From the NCBI GenBank assembly GCA_002083635.1, contig MSXP01000004.1:1-64000 (forward strand): a DNA stretch of 64,000 nt, written 5' to 3'. The notes below the pieces were generated by a model. The model made no database searches. It was not told the DNA's origin and saw only the letters and a list, made by a program, of their open reading frames with translations. This document shows, one piece after another, positions 28,934 to 36,749 of this stretch (positions within the stretch are counted from its first letter, which is position 1; the number at the start of each line of letters is the position of its first letter). A program made the translations under genes and the position numbers. This DNA is from Proteobacteria bacterium ST_bin12. GTDB lineage: Bacteria > Pseudomonadota > Gammaproteobacteria > Burkholderiales > Methylophilaceae.

Positions 28934-28962
28934 TGGTTTGAAGTCACATATGGAACATTTAG

Positions 28963-30162
28963 ATGACAGGAACTAGATTTACAAATCTAAATAACACTAT
29001 TTCGATAGTGAAAAATCCATATTTTTTTGCGTTTTTGATTTTTTTAGTTGCTATCTGTATCCGACTAATAATATTTCCCGTCAATCCTTACCAAGTTTAC
29101 TTAATATTTTTTCCTGCAATTATAACTTCCTTCTATTTTTGCGGCTTCAATGCTGGAGCGACAACACTGCAGATGTGTGCAACTAGCGCATATTATATTT
29201 TCAACCCTCCTTTTTGGTCTTTTAAGTACAGTTTTGAAGCAGTATTTGGACTTTTGTTTTTCTCTGCTTCTGGCTTACTTATTGGCAAGATTATCGAGAA
29301 TCTACGACTAAATGAACAAAGATATCTGGCTTTATTAAATAATCAAACGGATCTCGTAAGCCGTTTTAAAGCTGACGGGACGATACTATTTATAAATAGT
29401 GCTTATTCTGATTTTTTTGGTGTAAACCACAGGACTTTAGTTGGAAAAAGATGGCATCCAATTGCTCATCCTGATGATTTGGAAATGATTAATGAAAAGA
29501 TTAATGGAATTACACATAAAAACTTAACTGTAATTATTGAAAATAGAGTGTTTGACAAAAATAATGAAATAAGATGGGTACAGTTTATTAATCATGGGAT
29601 ATTAGATTCCAACTCAAAAATAGTTGAATATCAATCAGTGGGACGGGACATTACTGATATTAGGTTAGAGCAAAATAGAATTACTCATTTAGCACATCAT
29701 GACCCATTAACTGGACTTCCAAATCGTTTATTGCTTGATGACAGGTTGTTGCAAGCAATCAGTTTTGCAAAAAGAACCTTAGGTAAAGTTAGAGTTTACT
29801 GCTTTGATTTAGATAAATTCAAACCCATTAATGATAAATTTGGTCATGCTGCGGGTGATGAAGTTCTTCAAGAGTTGTCACAAAGAATGAAGTCAGTGAT
29901 TAGGGAGTCAGATACTATCTGTCGCTTAGGAGGTGATGAATTTATATTAATTGTTAGTGATAAAGAGTTTGACACAACTCAAGCTAATATTGCTGAAAGA
30001 GTTATTGAGCAAATTTCAAGACCAGTAAAATTAACAAATGGTAATGTAGTATTTGTTACTGCAACTTTTGGTTTTAGTGAATACCCTATTGATTCCAACA
30101 TTCCCTGTGAATTAATTAAGATAGCAGATAATCGCATGCTTCAATTGAAGCATTCTTTATAA
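28963..30162 (+). CDS. membrane diguanylate cyclase (DUF4118-PAS-GGDEF)
   Basis: A 399-residue c-di-GMP synthase. The N-terminal DUF4118-like region has about four membrane helices (residues 20-110). A PAS domain follows at about 115-225 (ALLNNQTDLVSRFKADGTI, VGRDITD) and a GGDEF domain at about 230-395. The active site motif GGDEF is intact at 323-327 and the inhibitory I-site RESD is present at 314-317, spaced normally. No EAL domain exists. The gene looks richer in A+T than its neighbours, suggesting it may be a later acquisition. Signal sensed is unknown. Confidence 0.9.
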   Translation: MTGTRFTNLNNTISIVKNPYFFAFLIFLVAICIRLIIFPVNPYQVYLIFFPAIITSFYFCGFNAGATTLQMCATSAYYIFNPPFWSFKYSFEAVFGLLFFSASGLLIGKIIENLRLNEQRYLALLNNQTDLVSRFKADGTILFINSAYSDFFGVNHRTLVGKRWHPIAHPDDLEMINEKINGITHKNLTVIIENRVFDKNNEIRWVQFINHGILDSNSKIVEYQSVGRDITDIRLEQNRITHLAHHDPLTGLPNRLLLDDRLLQAISFAKRTLGKVRVYCFDLDKFKPINDKFGHAAGDEVLQELSQRMKSVIRESDTICRLGGDEFILIVSDKEFDTTQANIAERVIEQISRPVKLTNGNVVFVTATFGFSEYPIDSNIPCELIKIADNRMLQLKHSL

Positions 30163-30515
30163 ATAAATAATTTAGAAGTAGATAAATCCAATTTCTGATT
30201 CAAAGTTTCGTAATTTAATTAATGGCATCTTTAAAATTCATATTACTGATATGGGGCTTAAATTTGATATATAAGATAGTAAAGCAAAGTTTTTCAGTTT
30301 GCTTGAGTCATGAGCCCTCAGGTCACTAAAATTATTTCTTTCCATTGCCCAGCACCTTCATATTGGGCGCGCTCTAACTGATATTGAGCTTCTTTCTCCA
30401 GTTCTCATTTCTATTCGAATTGGTGAGCCAATGATCAATTTTAATCATATTAATTAACTACATAAAACCGCAATTATTTGTTTAAACATTTGCTGTTATT
30501 AAAAGATTTATGCTT
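30163..30515. other. intergenic stretch without a clear gene; possible coding remnant at 30314-30457 (+)
   Basis: This is the only gene-free stretch over 300 bases. An open frame of 47 codons at 30314-30457 reads like a protein C-terminus (SIAQHLHIGRALTDIELL, then IRIGEPM) but has no start codon until its last ten codons and a stop just upstream at 30311. It may be a decayed gene end; I could not name a family. A short inverted repeat (ATGAT/ATCAT, 30431-30448) lies near its end. Nothing else is apparent. Confidence 0.3.
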
Positions 30516-30932
30516 TTATTTAGGCTCACTAACAAAACCAAGCTTGGTAATGCCAGCATTTTGCGCATCAGCCATCACTTCTGCCAGCACCTGATATTTG
30601 GTTTCTTTATCGGCGCGAATTTGTAATTCTGGCTGTGGTTTAATATCGGCGGCTTGCAGTAGTTTTTGCTTCAACTCGCCCTGCACCAGCGGCGCGTCAT
30701 TCCAATAGGTCTTGCCAGCGCCGTCAATTGCCAAGTTAATGACTTCAGGTTCTTCTGGTAGTGTTTGACTGGTTGCTTGTGGCAAATCAATTTTTACTGC
30801 GTGCGTTAACAGTGGCGCGGTAATAATAAATATCACCAATAAAACCAACATCACATCCACTAAAGGTGTGGTGTTGATTTCACTCATCGGTTGTGTGTGT
30901 GCCTCGCTATTAGAATCATTGCCGCCTATCAT
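30516..30932 (-). CDS. exbD: biopolymer transport protein ExbD
   Basis: A 138-residue ExbD with a cytosolic N-terminus, one membrane helix (about 24-43; VDVMLVLLVIFIITAPLL) containing the proton-pathway Asp26 in PLVDVML, and a periplasmic domain. With ExbB it converts the proton gradient into TonB movement for outer-membrane iron import. Its start overlaps the end of exbB by four bases. Last gene of the leftward iron operon. Confidence 0.95.
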   Translation of the reverse strand: MIGGNDSNSEAHTQPMSEINTTPLVDVMLVLLVIFIITAPLLTHAVKIDLPQATSQTLPEEPEVINLAIDGAGKTYWNDAPLVQGELKQKLLQAADIKPQPELQIRADKETKYQVLAEVMADAQNAGITKLGFVSEPK

Positions 30933-31687
30933 GCTGGCACTCCCATTGGTTTAGCGTTTTGCGCATGCAGCGATTTAACGTTGTGGTTTTTGGCATTTTG
31001 TTGCTTAACAACTAGTTGCGCGCCTGTGGTTAACAGCACATGCAAATCTTGACCAAAGCTATCTAAAGTAGCGGTAATAATGCGGTTTTGCCTAACAAAT
31101 GCGTTATAAGCCAACACAGCAGGAATCGCTACGGCCAAACCAATTGCCGTCATAATCAATGCCTCACCTACTGGGCCGGCCACTTTATCTAAAGTAGCTT
31201 GTCCGCTGGCGCTAATGCTGGCCAATGCATTGTAAATGCCCCACACCGTACCGAACAAGCCAACAAATGGTGAAACACTACCTACAGAAGCCAACACCGA
31301 TAAACCTGACTCAAGCTTAGCCGTGGTAAGAGCAACACTGCGGCGCATGCTACGCGCGATAAATTCATCATAGCTACAAGATTCTTCAATATGTTTTGAG
31401 GCGTGCAGTTGGTGGTGGTGCGCTGCATCTACGGCATTTACCGCCAAGTGTTGTGCGGGTGAATCAATTTTGATGGTGCTAATAGCTGATTGCAGATTAG
31501 GCGCTGCCCAAAACTCGGCAATGTAGCGCTTTAAGGCGCTTTTTAGCTGAATGCCTTGCACGGTCTTAACAATCATAAAATACCAGCTTGCCACCGACAT
31601 CATCAGCAAAATTACTGCGACTGATATAGACACAAATCCACCTTGCATAATAAAAGCGAGGCTATTAAATTCTGTTGCTTGTTCCAT
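30929..31687 (-). CDS. exbB: biopolymer transport protein ExbB
   Basis: A 252-residue MotA/TolQ/ExbB-family proton channel subunit with three membrane helices (about 15-35, 135-160 and 170-195), including the conserved SVSPFVGLFGTVWGIYNAL helix and the MTAIGLAVAIPAVLAYN segment. It forms the pentameric motor with ExbD that energises TonB. It follows tonB by 57 bases and overlaps exbD by four. Confidence 0.95.
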   Translation of the reverse strand: MEQATEFNSLAFIMQGGFVSISVAVILLMMSVASWYFMIVKTVQGIQLKSALKRYIAEFWAAPNLQSAISTIKIDSPAQHLAVNAVDAAHHHQLHASKHIEESCSYDEFIARSMRRSVALTTAKLESGLSVLASVGSVSPFVGLFGTVWGIYNALASISASGQATLDKVAGPVGEALIMTAIGLAVAIPAVLAYNAFVRQNRIITATLDSFGQDLHVLLTTGAQLVVKQQNAKNHNVKSLHAQNAKPMGVPA

Positions 31688-31744
31688 GTTGCTTCCTTTA
31701 ATTTAAAACGTTTTTACTGATAAAAATTCGGTGCAAAATAAGTG

Positions 31745-32572
31745 TTAAGTTTCTAGCGAAAACTTGACTGGCACAATTACATAAGCGCTTAAGGCTTGAT
31801 TGTTTTTCTTAGCAGGGATAAAACGCCAGCGTTTTACGGCTTTCATCGCGGCATCATCTAAGCGTTCTGACCCACTACTTTTTTCAATTTGCACATCTTC
31901 TGCCGCGCCATCTGCAGAAACCAAAACTTTCATCAACACGCGCCCTTCTTCACCTAATCGGCGCGAAGTGGCTGGGTAATCAGGTGCTGGATTGTTTAGA
32001 TACGACACACCAAAACGTGGCGGCTCAACTTTTTCCTCTACTACTTTTTCAACAACTGGTGGCGCTTTGGGCGCCTCTGCGACTTTCACAGGCTCAATTG
32101 GCGCGGCTGGTGCTTCTTCTACAATTGGCTGCTCTAAAGTAGCCTCCACAACGCGTTCTGCGGGCGTTTCAATTGGTTTGATTTTTTCAACCACTTTTTT
32201 AGGCTTAATAATCGGTTTAACTTGCGGCTTGAGCGGCTCAATCACTGGCACTAACTCAGGCTCAGGCGCTGGTGGCGCAATTAGGCTCACCATCATTGGT
32301 TTGACAGGCGGCGTTTCTATTTTAGTGAGTGGTTTTTGTGTGACTAACAAATAAATCACGCCAATATGCGCCAGCACAACACTCAAGATAGTTAACCATG
32401 AATGCGATTTTTGCGGCGGTGTTGAGCCGTTTAAGTGCGGGGTTTGTAACTGCAATGCATGCAATCTACTCACTTTTGCATGGTCGTCAACCGTGTTAAA
32501 TGTATATGGCGAGCGCAGTTTTTCATTGCGTACAGAAAATAAATTAACGACTGTTGATGTTTGGCTACTCAT
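31745..32572 (-). CDS. tonB: energy transducer TonB
   Basis: A 275-residue TonB. The N-terminal cytosolic segment is longer than usual (about 58 residues) before the single helix at about 59-79. A Pro/Lys/Glu/Val-rich periplasmic spacer spans about 90-185, and the C-terminal domain at about 190-275 has YPATSRRLGEEGRVLMKV and RWRFIPAKK. It transmits ExbBD energy to TonB boxes of receptors such as the Fiu-like protein at 21.7-23.9 kb. It follows hemP by 29 bases. Confidence 0.95.
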   Translation of the reverse strand: MSSQTSTVVNLFSVRNEKLRSPYTFNTVDDHAKVSRLHALQLQTPHLNGSTPPQKSHSWLTILSVVLAHIGVIYLLVTQKPLTKIETPPVKPMMVSLIAPPAPEPELVPVIEPLKPQVKPIIKPKKVVEKIKPIETPAERVVEATLEQPIVEEAPAAPIEPVKVAEAPKAPPVVEKVVEEKVEPPRFGVSYLNNPAPDYPATSRRLGEEGRVLMKVLVSADGAAEDVQIEKSSGSERLDDAAMKAVKRWRFIPAKKNNQALSAYVIVPVKFSLET

Positions 32573-32601
32573 AAAATGTCAATCCAAATATTTAAGGTGA
32601 A

Positions 32602-32820
32602 TTACTTGGTTAAGATCAGTTTATTTTGCTTGGTAATGCGCAAAATATAGGTTTCGTTTAAATGCTCAATCATCACTTCTTTTACATCGGTAAATAGCTG
32701 TTCTGTGCTTAAACGCTTAATGCGCAAAATTTTAACGTCATGATTCGGCGCTTCGTCCGCCACAATCGCCACATCAAAACTCATGTGTTCTTTTGCGGTT
32801 AAATTAGTGATGACTTTCAT
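32602..32820 (-). CDS. hemP: hemin uptake protein HemP
   Basis: A 72-residue protein whose C-terminal half matches the HemP family: ILRIKRLSTEQLF, then YILRITKQNKLILTK at the end. HemP is a small Fur-regulated protein commonly found at the head of heme or siderophore uptake operons and implicated in activating heme uptake gene expression in some betaproteobacteria. Here it precedes tonB-exbB-exbD. The first 25 residues are not part of the usual family match, so a later start is possible. Confidence 0.85.
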   Translation of the reverse strand: MKVITNLTAKEHMSFDVAIVADEAPNHDVKILRIKRLSTEQLFTDVKEVMIEHLNETYILRITKQNKLILTK

Positions 32821-32915
32821 ATCAAGTTTGGGAATTGCCTTGTAAAAAAAGTGACCGTCTTACATGACTGGTTTATGTTGAGTAAACATCGTCAATGCAG
32901 CCATAAATCAAGGAG

Positions 32916-32966
32916 ATGCATTTGCATGCATTTGCAACATTTAAGACGTTGTTAGGGACGCCTTAA
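32916..32966 (-). other. rpsD-hemP spacer: hairpin and tandem 10-base repeat
   Basis: In the 162-base gap between the S4 paralogue and hemP, 32941-32949 and 32958-32966 form a nine-pair stem (one G-U pair) 17 bases past the rpsD stop. Directly beside it the decamer ATGCATTTGC is repeated in tandem at 32916-32925 and 32926-32935. No T run follows, so a standard terminator is unlikely; an attenuator, processing site or protein site is possible. Confidence 0.4.
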
Positions 32967-32982
32967 ATTCTGTTGCTAACCA

Positions 32983-33600
32983 CTAAACGCGGTTAGCGTA
33001 ATATTCCACCACCAATTGCACATCGACTGGAAACGGCACATCGGATACCGCTGGTAAATGTGCGACTTTAACTACCTGTGCAGTTTCATCCCAAGACAAC
33101 CATTCTGGACGCGCCAATGATGGTTGCTTGATAGTTTCTGCAACCATTGGGATATTTTTACTCTTCGCTTTAATCACCAATTCGTCACCTACTTTTAGGC
33201 GAATAGATGGGATATTGGCGGCCTTACCATTTAGCATTAAATGACCATGTGAAACTAACTGACGTGCCGCAATTACTGTTGGTGCAAAACCAGCCCTAAA
33301 CACTACGTTATCCATACGGCGCTCTAAAAGCTGCAATAAGCGCTCGCCCGTCGGCTCTTTGCCTTTACGCGCATCTAAAATCAATTTGCGCATTTGTGTT
33401 TCGGTTAAACCGTAGTTAAAACGAATTTTTTGCTTCTCTTGTAGTTTTACACCAAAATCTGAACGACGTTTGCGGGATGCTTTATTACCGTGCTGGCCCG
33501 GTGGTGTTGGGCGTGCTTCAATGGTTTTGCGTGATAGCCCAGGCAAATCAACGCCTAATGCACGCATAATTTTTACTCTTGGGCCTGTTAATCGTGACAT
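32983..33600 (-). CDS. rpsD: 30S ribosomal protein S4 paralogue, cysteine-free
   Basis: A 205-residue S4 protein. The N-terminal region (MSRLTGPRVKIMR), the PPGQHGNK motif and the S4 RNA-binding domain at about 95-155 (RMDNVVFRAGF ... ARQLVSHGHLMLNGK) are all present, so it should assemble into the small subunit. It contains no Cys, so it lacks any N-terminal zinc-ribbon set. It is not in the usual rpsM-rpsK-rpsD-rpoA context but in an iron-uptake operon behind a Fur box, so it is most likely a second copy. AAGGAT precedes the ATG. Confidence 0.9.
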   Translation of the reverse strand: MSRLTGPRVKIMRALGVDLPGLSRKTIEARPTPPGQHGNKASRKRRSDFGVKLQEKQKIRFNYGLTETQMRKLILDARKGKEPTGERLLQLLERRMDNVVFRAGFAPTVIAARQLVSHGHLMLNGKAANIPSIRLKVGDELVIKAKSKNIPMVAETIKQPSLARPEWLSWDETAQVVKVAHLPAVSDVPFPVDVQLVVEYYANRV

Positions 33601-33637
33601 ATCTATCCTTATTACTATTGGTTGTTAATTTTATTGC

Positions 33638-33937
33638 CTATTGCAATATTGCATGTGTGGGTAATACTTTCACCTTTAGTGCTTGATGCTCGTCAACGAT
33701 TTCTGACCATTGGTTAAGCAAACGCTTTGCGATTTCTTTTGATAATGGGCTATCTGCATATTCAGCTGCAGTCAGCTTAAGTGACAAGTCGGCCGCTAAC
33801 TTTGCCAAATCAAAAGATGGTTTAATCGCGTAATGTGTTGCAACACAGCAAATTGCAGACAACACATCTTTTGCTGTTGGTAAATCTGTATCAAATAAAA
33901 CGCCATGCTTTACAGTATTGTGCATATGAAGTTGCAT
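33638..33937 (-). CDS. hypothetical protein, first gene of the Fur-box operon
   Basis: A 99-residue soluble, largely helical protein with adjacent cysteines (ICCVATHY, about residues 29-30) and several His near the N-terminus (MQLHMHNTVKH). I recognise no family. It starts 28 bases downstream of a Fur box and ends 38 bases before the rpsD paralogue, so it is probably co-transcribed with the S4-hemP-tonB-exbBD genes. A second in-frame ATG at 33925 is possible. A metal-related role would be speculation from context. Confidence 0.6.
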   Translation of the reverse strand: MQLHMHNTVKHGVLFDTDLPTAKDVLSAICCVATHYAIKPSFDLAKLAADLSLKLTAAEYADSPLSKEIAKRLLNQWSEIVDEHQALKVKVLPTHAILQ

Positions 33938-33964
33938 AAATCATTCAGTTTTAATGTTAATGCA

Positions 33965-33983
33965 AATGATAATGGTTCTTATT
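33965..33983 (-). promoter_or_regulatory. Fur box upstream of the S4/hemP/tonB-exbBD unit
   Basis: The 19-mer AATGATAATGGTTCTTATT (given as + strand) has a perfect AATGATAAT half and a good inverted half. It lies 28 bases upstream of the first gene of the leftward iron operon and 48 bases or more before the divergent channel gene. Confidence 0.65.
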
Positions 33984-34108
33984 TAAGAAGTAAAGAGTAA
34001 ATCATTAAAAATGTCAATTGAGCAATTTAAATGCACAAATTAGCCATAAATACACTGATACAATTCAAATTAATGAATAAAAACCAAACAAAAAAGGGAT
34101 TACTGGTT

Positions 34109-34768
34109 ATGCATGCCTCAATCATATTTATCAAACGTTACCCTTTTGCCATGCTGCTTGCGGTGCAATTATTAAGTGTATTGTTTTATGGGTTTATGAC
34201 CGGCTCAAAAACCAGCTTACTTATTTTTAATTGCTTAGGGCTAATTGTGCCAATTTTGGCGGTTTGGGTGGTGTATCGTAGCCCTATGGCCAATTGGGTT
34301 GGGTTTACGCTGATTACGCTATCGTTAAGCACATCATTATTGGCGTTACTTGCTGGTCAAACTCAATTATTAGTGTGGGCGCATGGCTTTGAAAGTTTGC
34401 TGTACTTTTATGCGGCAGCGGGCATGGTGTTGGTGATGTTTGCGGATGATATTGTGACGGTGGATGAACTGTATGCCGTGGGCGCAACATTTACTTTGCT
34501 GGTATGGGGCTTTACCTTGGCTTACTCTGTTTGCCAGCAGATTTACCCCAATAGTTTATTGGCGGCTATCAACCCCAGCAATCCTCGCAGTTGGGTAGAG
34601 CTTTTATTTATGAGCTTTTCCATTCAATCGGGCACAGGAGTTGGTGATGTAATACCGATTTCCAGCCCTGCACGGGCGATTGCTTCATTACAAATCTTTT
34701 CAAGCGTGATGTATTTGACAATAGCGGTTTCGCGCTTGGTGGGCTTAACCATTCAGTATAAAAAATAA
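34109..34768 (+). CDS. ion-channel-like membrane protein
   Basis: A protein of about 219 residues with six hydrophobic segments and, before the last helix, a pore-like loop (SIQSGTGVGDVIPIS) resembling the ion-channel P-loop of two-helix K+ channels but with TGVGD instead of TVGYGD. In-frame ATGs occur at 34031 and 34073; I prefer 34109 because AAGGG lies just upstream and the first helix follows directly. It is divergent from the Fur-box operon. Cation selectivity cannot be predicted. Confidence 0.7.
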   Translation: MHASIIFIKRYPFAMLLAVQLLSVLFYGFMTGSKTSLLIFNCLGLIVPILAVWVVYRSPMANWVGFTLITLSLSTSLLALLAGQTQLLVWAHGFESLLYFYAAAGMVLVMFADDIVTVDELYAVGATFTLLVWGFTLAYSVCQQIYPNSLLAAINPSNPRSWVELLFMSFSIQSGTGVGDVIPISSPARAIASLQIFSSVMYLTIAVSRLVGLTIQYKK

Positions 34769-34793
34769 CTCACTTGGTCAATATAAAAAATAG

Positions 34794-36581
34794 TTAAGGC
34801 AGGCGATAAACCAACACTGCATCTCCCTGTTTGTAGCCAAAAATGGAATTGCCGCCACTGGCTACCGCAATATATTGCACACCATCAATACTATAAGTAA
34901 TGGGTGGTGCATTAACGCCAAACTCTGATTTGGCTTGCCATAACAACTCACCTGTTTGGCTGTTATAGCCATTAAAATTACCGTTACCCTCACCTGTAAA
35001 CAACAACCCGCCAGCCGTAGCTAACACACCACCAACAAGCGGCTGTGCGGTTTTATTTTGCCAAGCAATCTTGCCTGTGGCTAAATCAATGCCAGATAAC
35101 AAACCCCAGCGTGGATCTTGCGTAGGTTCACTGGCCGCATATCGGATAGCCGCTTTGCCGTTGCTTGCAGGTGTTTCATGCAAGGTGTATTTAATCGGCG
35201 CGTGAATACCCGCTACAAAGGCGCGCTGATTGGCTTCATCCACACTGACAGGACTCCAATTTGAGCCGCCTAAGATACCAGGGTAAACCACAGTGCCTTC
35301 AAAAGTGGCTTTTTGAAATAGATTTTTTTGCGGCACAAACGCATCGGATTTTTTAATCAACTCACCCGTTGCTCTATTGTGAATATAAAACCAACCTGTT
35401 TTGCTGGCTTGGCCGACTGCGGCGATTTTTTTACCATTTAAATCATAGTTAAATAGAACAGGCGGGCTAGCTAAATCGTAACCCCATAAATCGTGCGGCA
35501 CTTGCTGATAATGCCATTTAAGCTTGCCAGTATTAGTATCTAGCGCCACTAATGAAACGGTATAAAGGTTATCGCCAGGGCGTGAAATATCATTCATTTG
35601 CGGGCTTGGGTTGCCAGTACCAAAGTAAAGCGTATCCGTTGCCGTATCTATCGCTGGTGTACTCCAAGCAGAACCACCGCCAAAACGCGCAGAATCAGCA
35701 TATTTGACTGCATCAGCTTTTTCTTGCGCTACATCGCGGTTAAGCACGATTCCATCCGCTGTTTTTTGCGTAAATTGCCCTTCCCAACCGCTTGCAGGAA
35801 TCGTGTCAAATTGCCATGCGCGTTTGCCGTTTTCCACATCATAAGCGGCTAAAAAGCCAGGTCTGCCAAAGCGACCTGTCACACCAATTACAGCACCTAA
35901 TGGCGCATCTGCTGTTGGGTTATCAATGTGCAAGCCATAACCCACGCCTGTAATACCGACAATAACCTTGCCTTTGTAAACAACTGGCGCCATAGCAATG
36001 CCAATACCTGTTCCGCCAGTTACTTTGCGCGCACTATTGGGGTCGTCTTTATTTAAAGAATCTTGGCCTTCTGTGGTGATTGCCGCTTCAACCACATCAA
36101 TATCCCACTCTTTTGCGCCTGTACGGGCATTTAAGGCAATCAAACGCGCATCCACTGTGCCAATAAACACTTTGTCATTCGCCACCGCAACGCCTCTATT
36201 AGCTGGGCCACAGCACATTTGCCAATCTTTGCGCCTATCGTGGGTATAGCGCCAAAGTTCTTTGCCAGTTTTGGCGTCTAGTGCAGCTACGTGGTTATAA
36301 GGAAGCGATAAATACATGATGCCATTTTGCACAATGGGTGTGGTTTGAAAACTACCCACTACGCCGCTTTTATATTGCCAAGCCTGTACTAAATTTTTGA
36401 CATTCTGTTGATTAATTTGTGCATTGGGTGAAAAACGCTGGCTTGTGTAATCGCGTCCAAAGCTTTGCCAATCTTGATTACCAGCCTGTTGAGGCGTTTT
36501 GTTTTGATGACTTACGCAGGCTTGCAATGCAATCAGCATTATTAGTGTGGTGCATTTTAATAAATTGTTTTTCATCATCAA
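34794..36581 (-). CDS. PQQ-dependent dehydrogenase-like beta-propeller lipoprotein
   Basis: A 595-residue lipoprotein (lipobox LQAC, Cys22) of the quinoprotein alcohol/glucose dehydrogenase family. It has the W-motif propeller (DAKTGKELWRY, IDLATGKIAWQ), a vicinal Cys123-Cys124 pair in MCCGPANRG that normally forms the disulfide over PQQ, Asn324 in GTGNPSP (calcium ligand) and Lys394. At the place of the catalytic Asp in HDLWDxD it has HDLWGYD (Gly367, Asp369). No cytochrome domain is present. It may be an active periplasmic dehydrogenase using Asp369, or a non-catalytic relative. Single-gene unit. Confidence 0.8.
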   Translation of the reverse strand: MMMKNNLLKCTTLIMLIALQACVSHQNKTPQQAGNQDWQSFGRDYTSQRFSPNAQINQQNVKNLVQAWQYKSGVVGSFQTTPIVQNGIMYLSLPYNHVAALDAKTGKELWRYTHDRRKDWQMCCGPANRGVAVANDKVFIGTVDARLIALNARTGAKEWDIDVVEAAITTEGQDSLNKDDPNSARKVTGGTGIGIAMAPVVYKGKVIVGITGVGYGLHIDNPTADAPLGAVIGVTGRFGRPGFLAAYDVENGKRAWQFDTIPASGWEGQFTQKTADGIVLNRDVAQEKADAVKYADSARFGGGSAWSTPAIDTATDTLYFGTGNPSPQMNDISRPGDNLYTVSLVALDTNTGKLKWHYQQVPHDLWGYDLASPPVLFNYDLNGKKIAAVGQASKTGWFYIHNRATGELIKKSDAFVPQKNLFQKATFEGTVVYPGILGGSNWSPVSVDEANQRAFVAGIHAPIKYTLHETPASNGKAAIRYAASEPTQDPRWGLLSGIDLATGKIAWQNKTAQPLVGGVLATAGGLLFTGEGNGNFNGYNSQTGELLWQAKSEFGVNAPPITYSIDGVQYIAVASGGNSIFGYKQGDAVLVYRLP

Positions 36582-36749
36582 ATCTCAGCAATCAATTTTC
36601 ATCAAGAATATACAGATTAGTATACATCAAGAAAATTCAATCGTTAAGCAGCTAATGTATAGAAAACAATTTTGAATCTAAAAAAAAAATTCTGCGTATA
36701 AAAGCTCAGATACACCACGAATTAACCATTTTAAACGTTAGGGATTTAA

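Noticed and set aside
28798..28962. Possible c-di-GMP riboswitch upstream of the GGDEF gene
   Set aside because: The only clear structure is a single six-pair hairpin; none of the conserved GEMM junction sequences is present.
30431..30448. Possible fourth Fur box (ATGAT/ATCAT inverted repeat)
   Set aside because: The match is weak and AT-driven, and it lies downstream of exbD with no gene starting nearby on either strand.
32916..32935. Tandem decamer as the start of a CRISPR-like array
   Set aside because: There are only two directly abutting copies of ten bases with no spacers.
34794..36581. BamB outer-membrane assembly factor
   Set aside because: It shares the propeller and lipobox, but length (595 residues), the Cys-Cys pair and the GTGNPSP motif fit the PQQ dehydrogenase family, not BamB.
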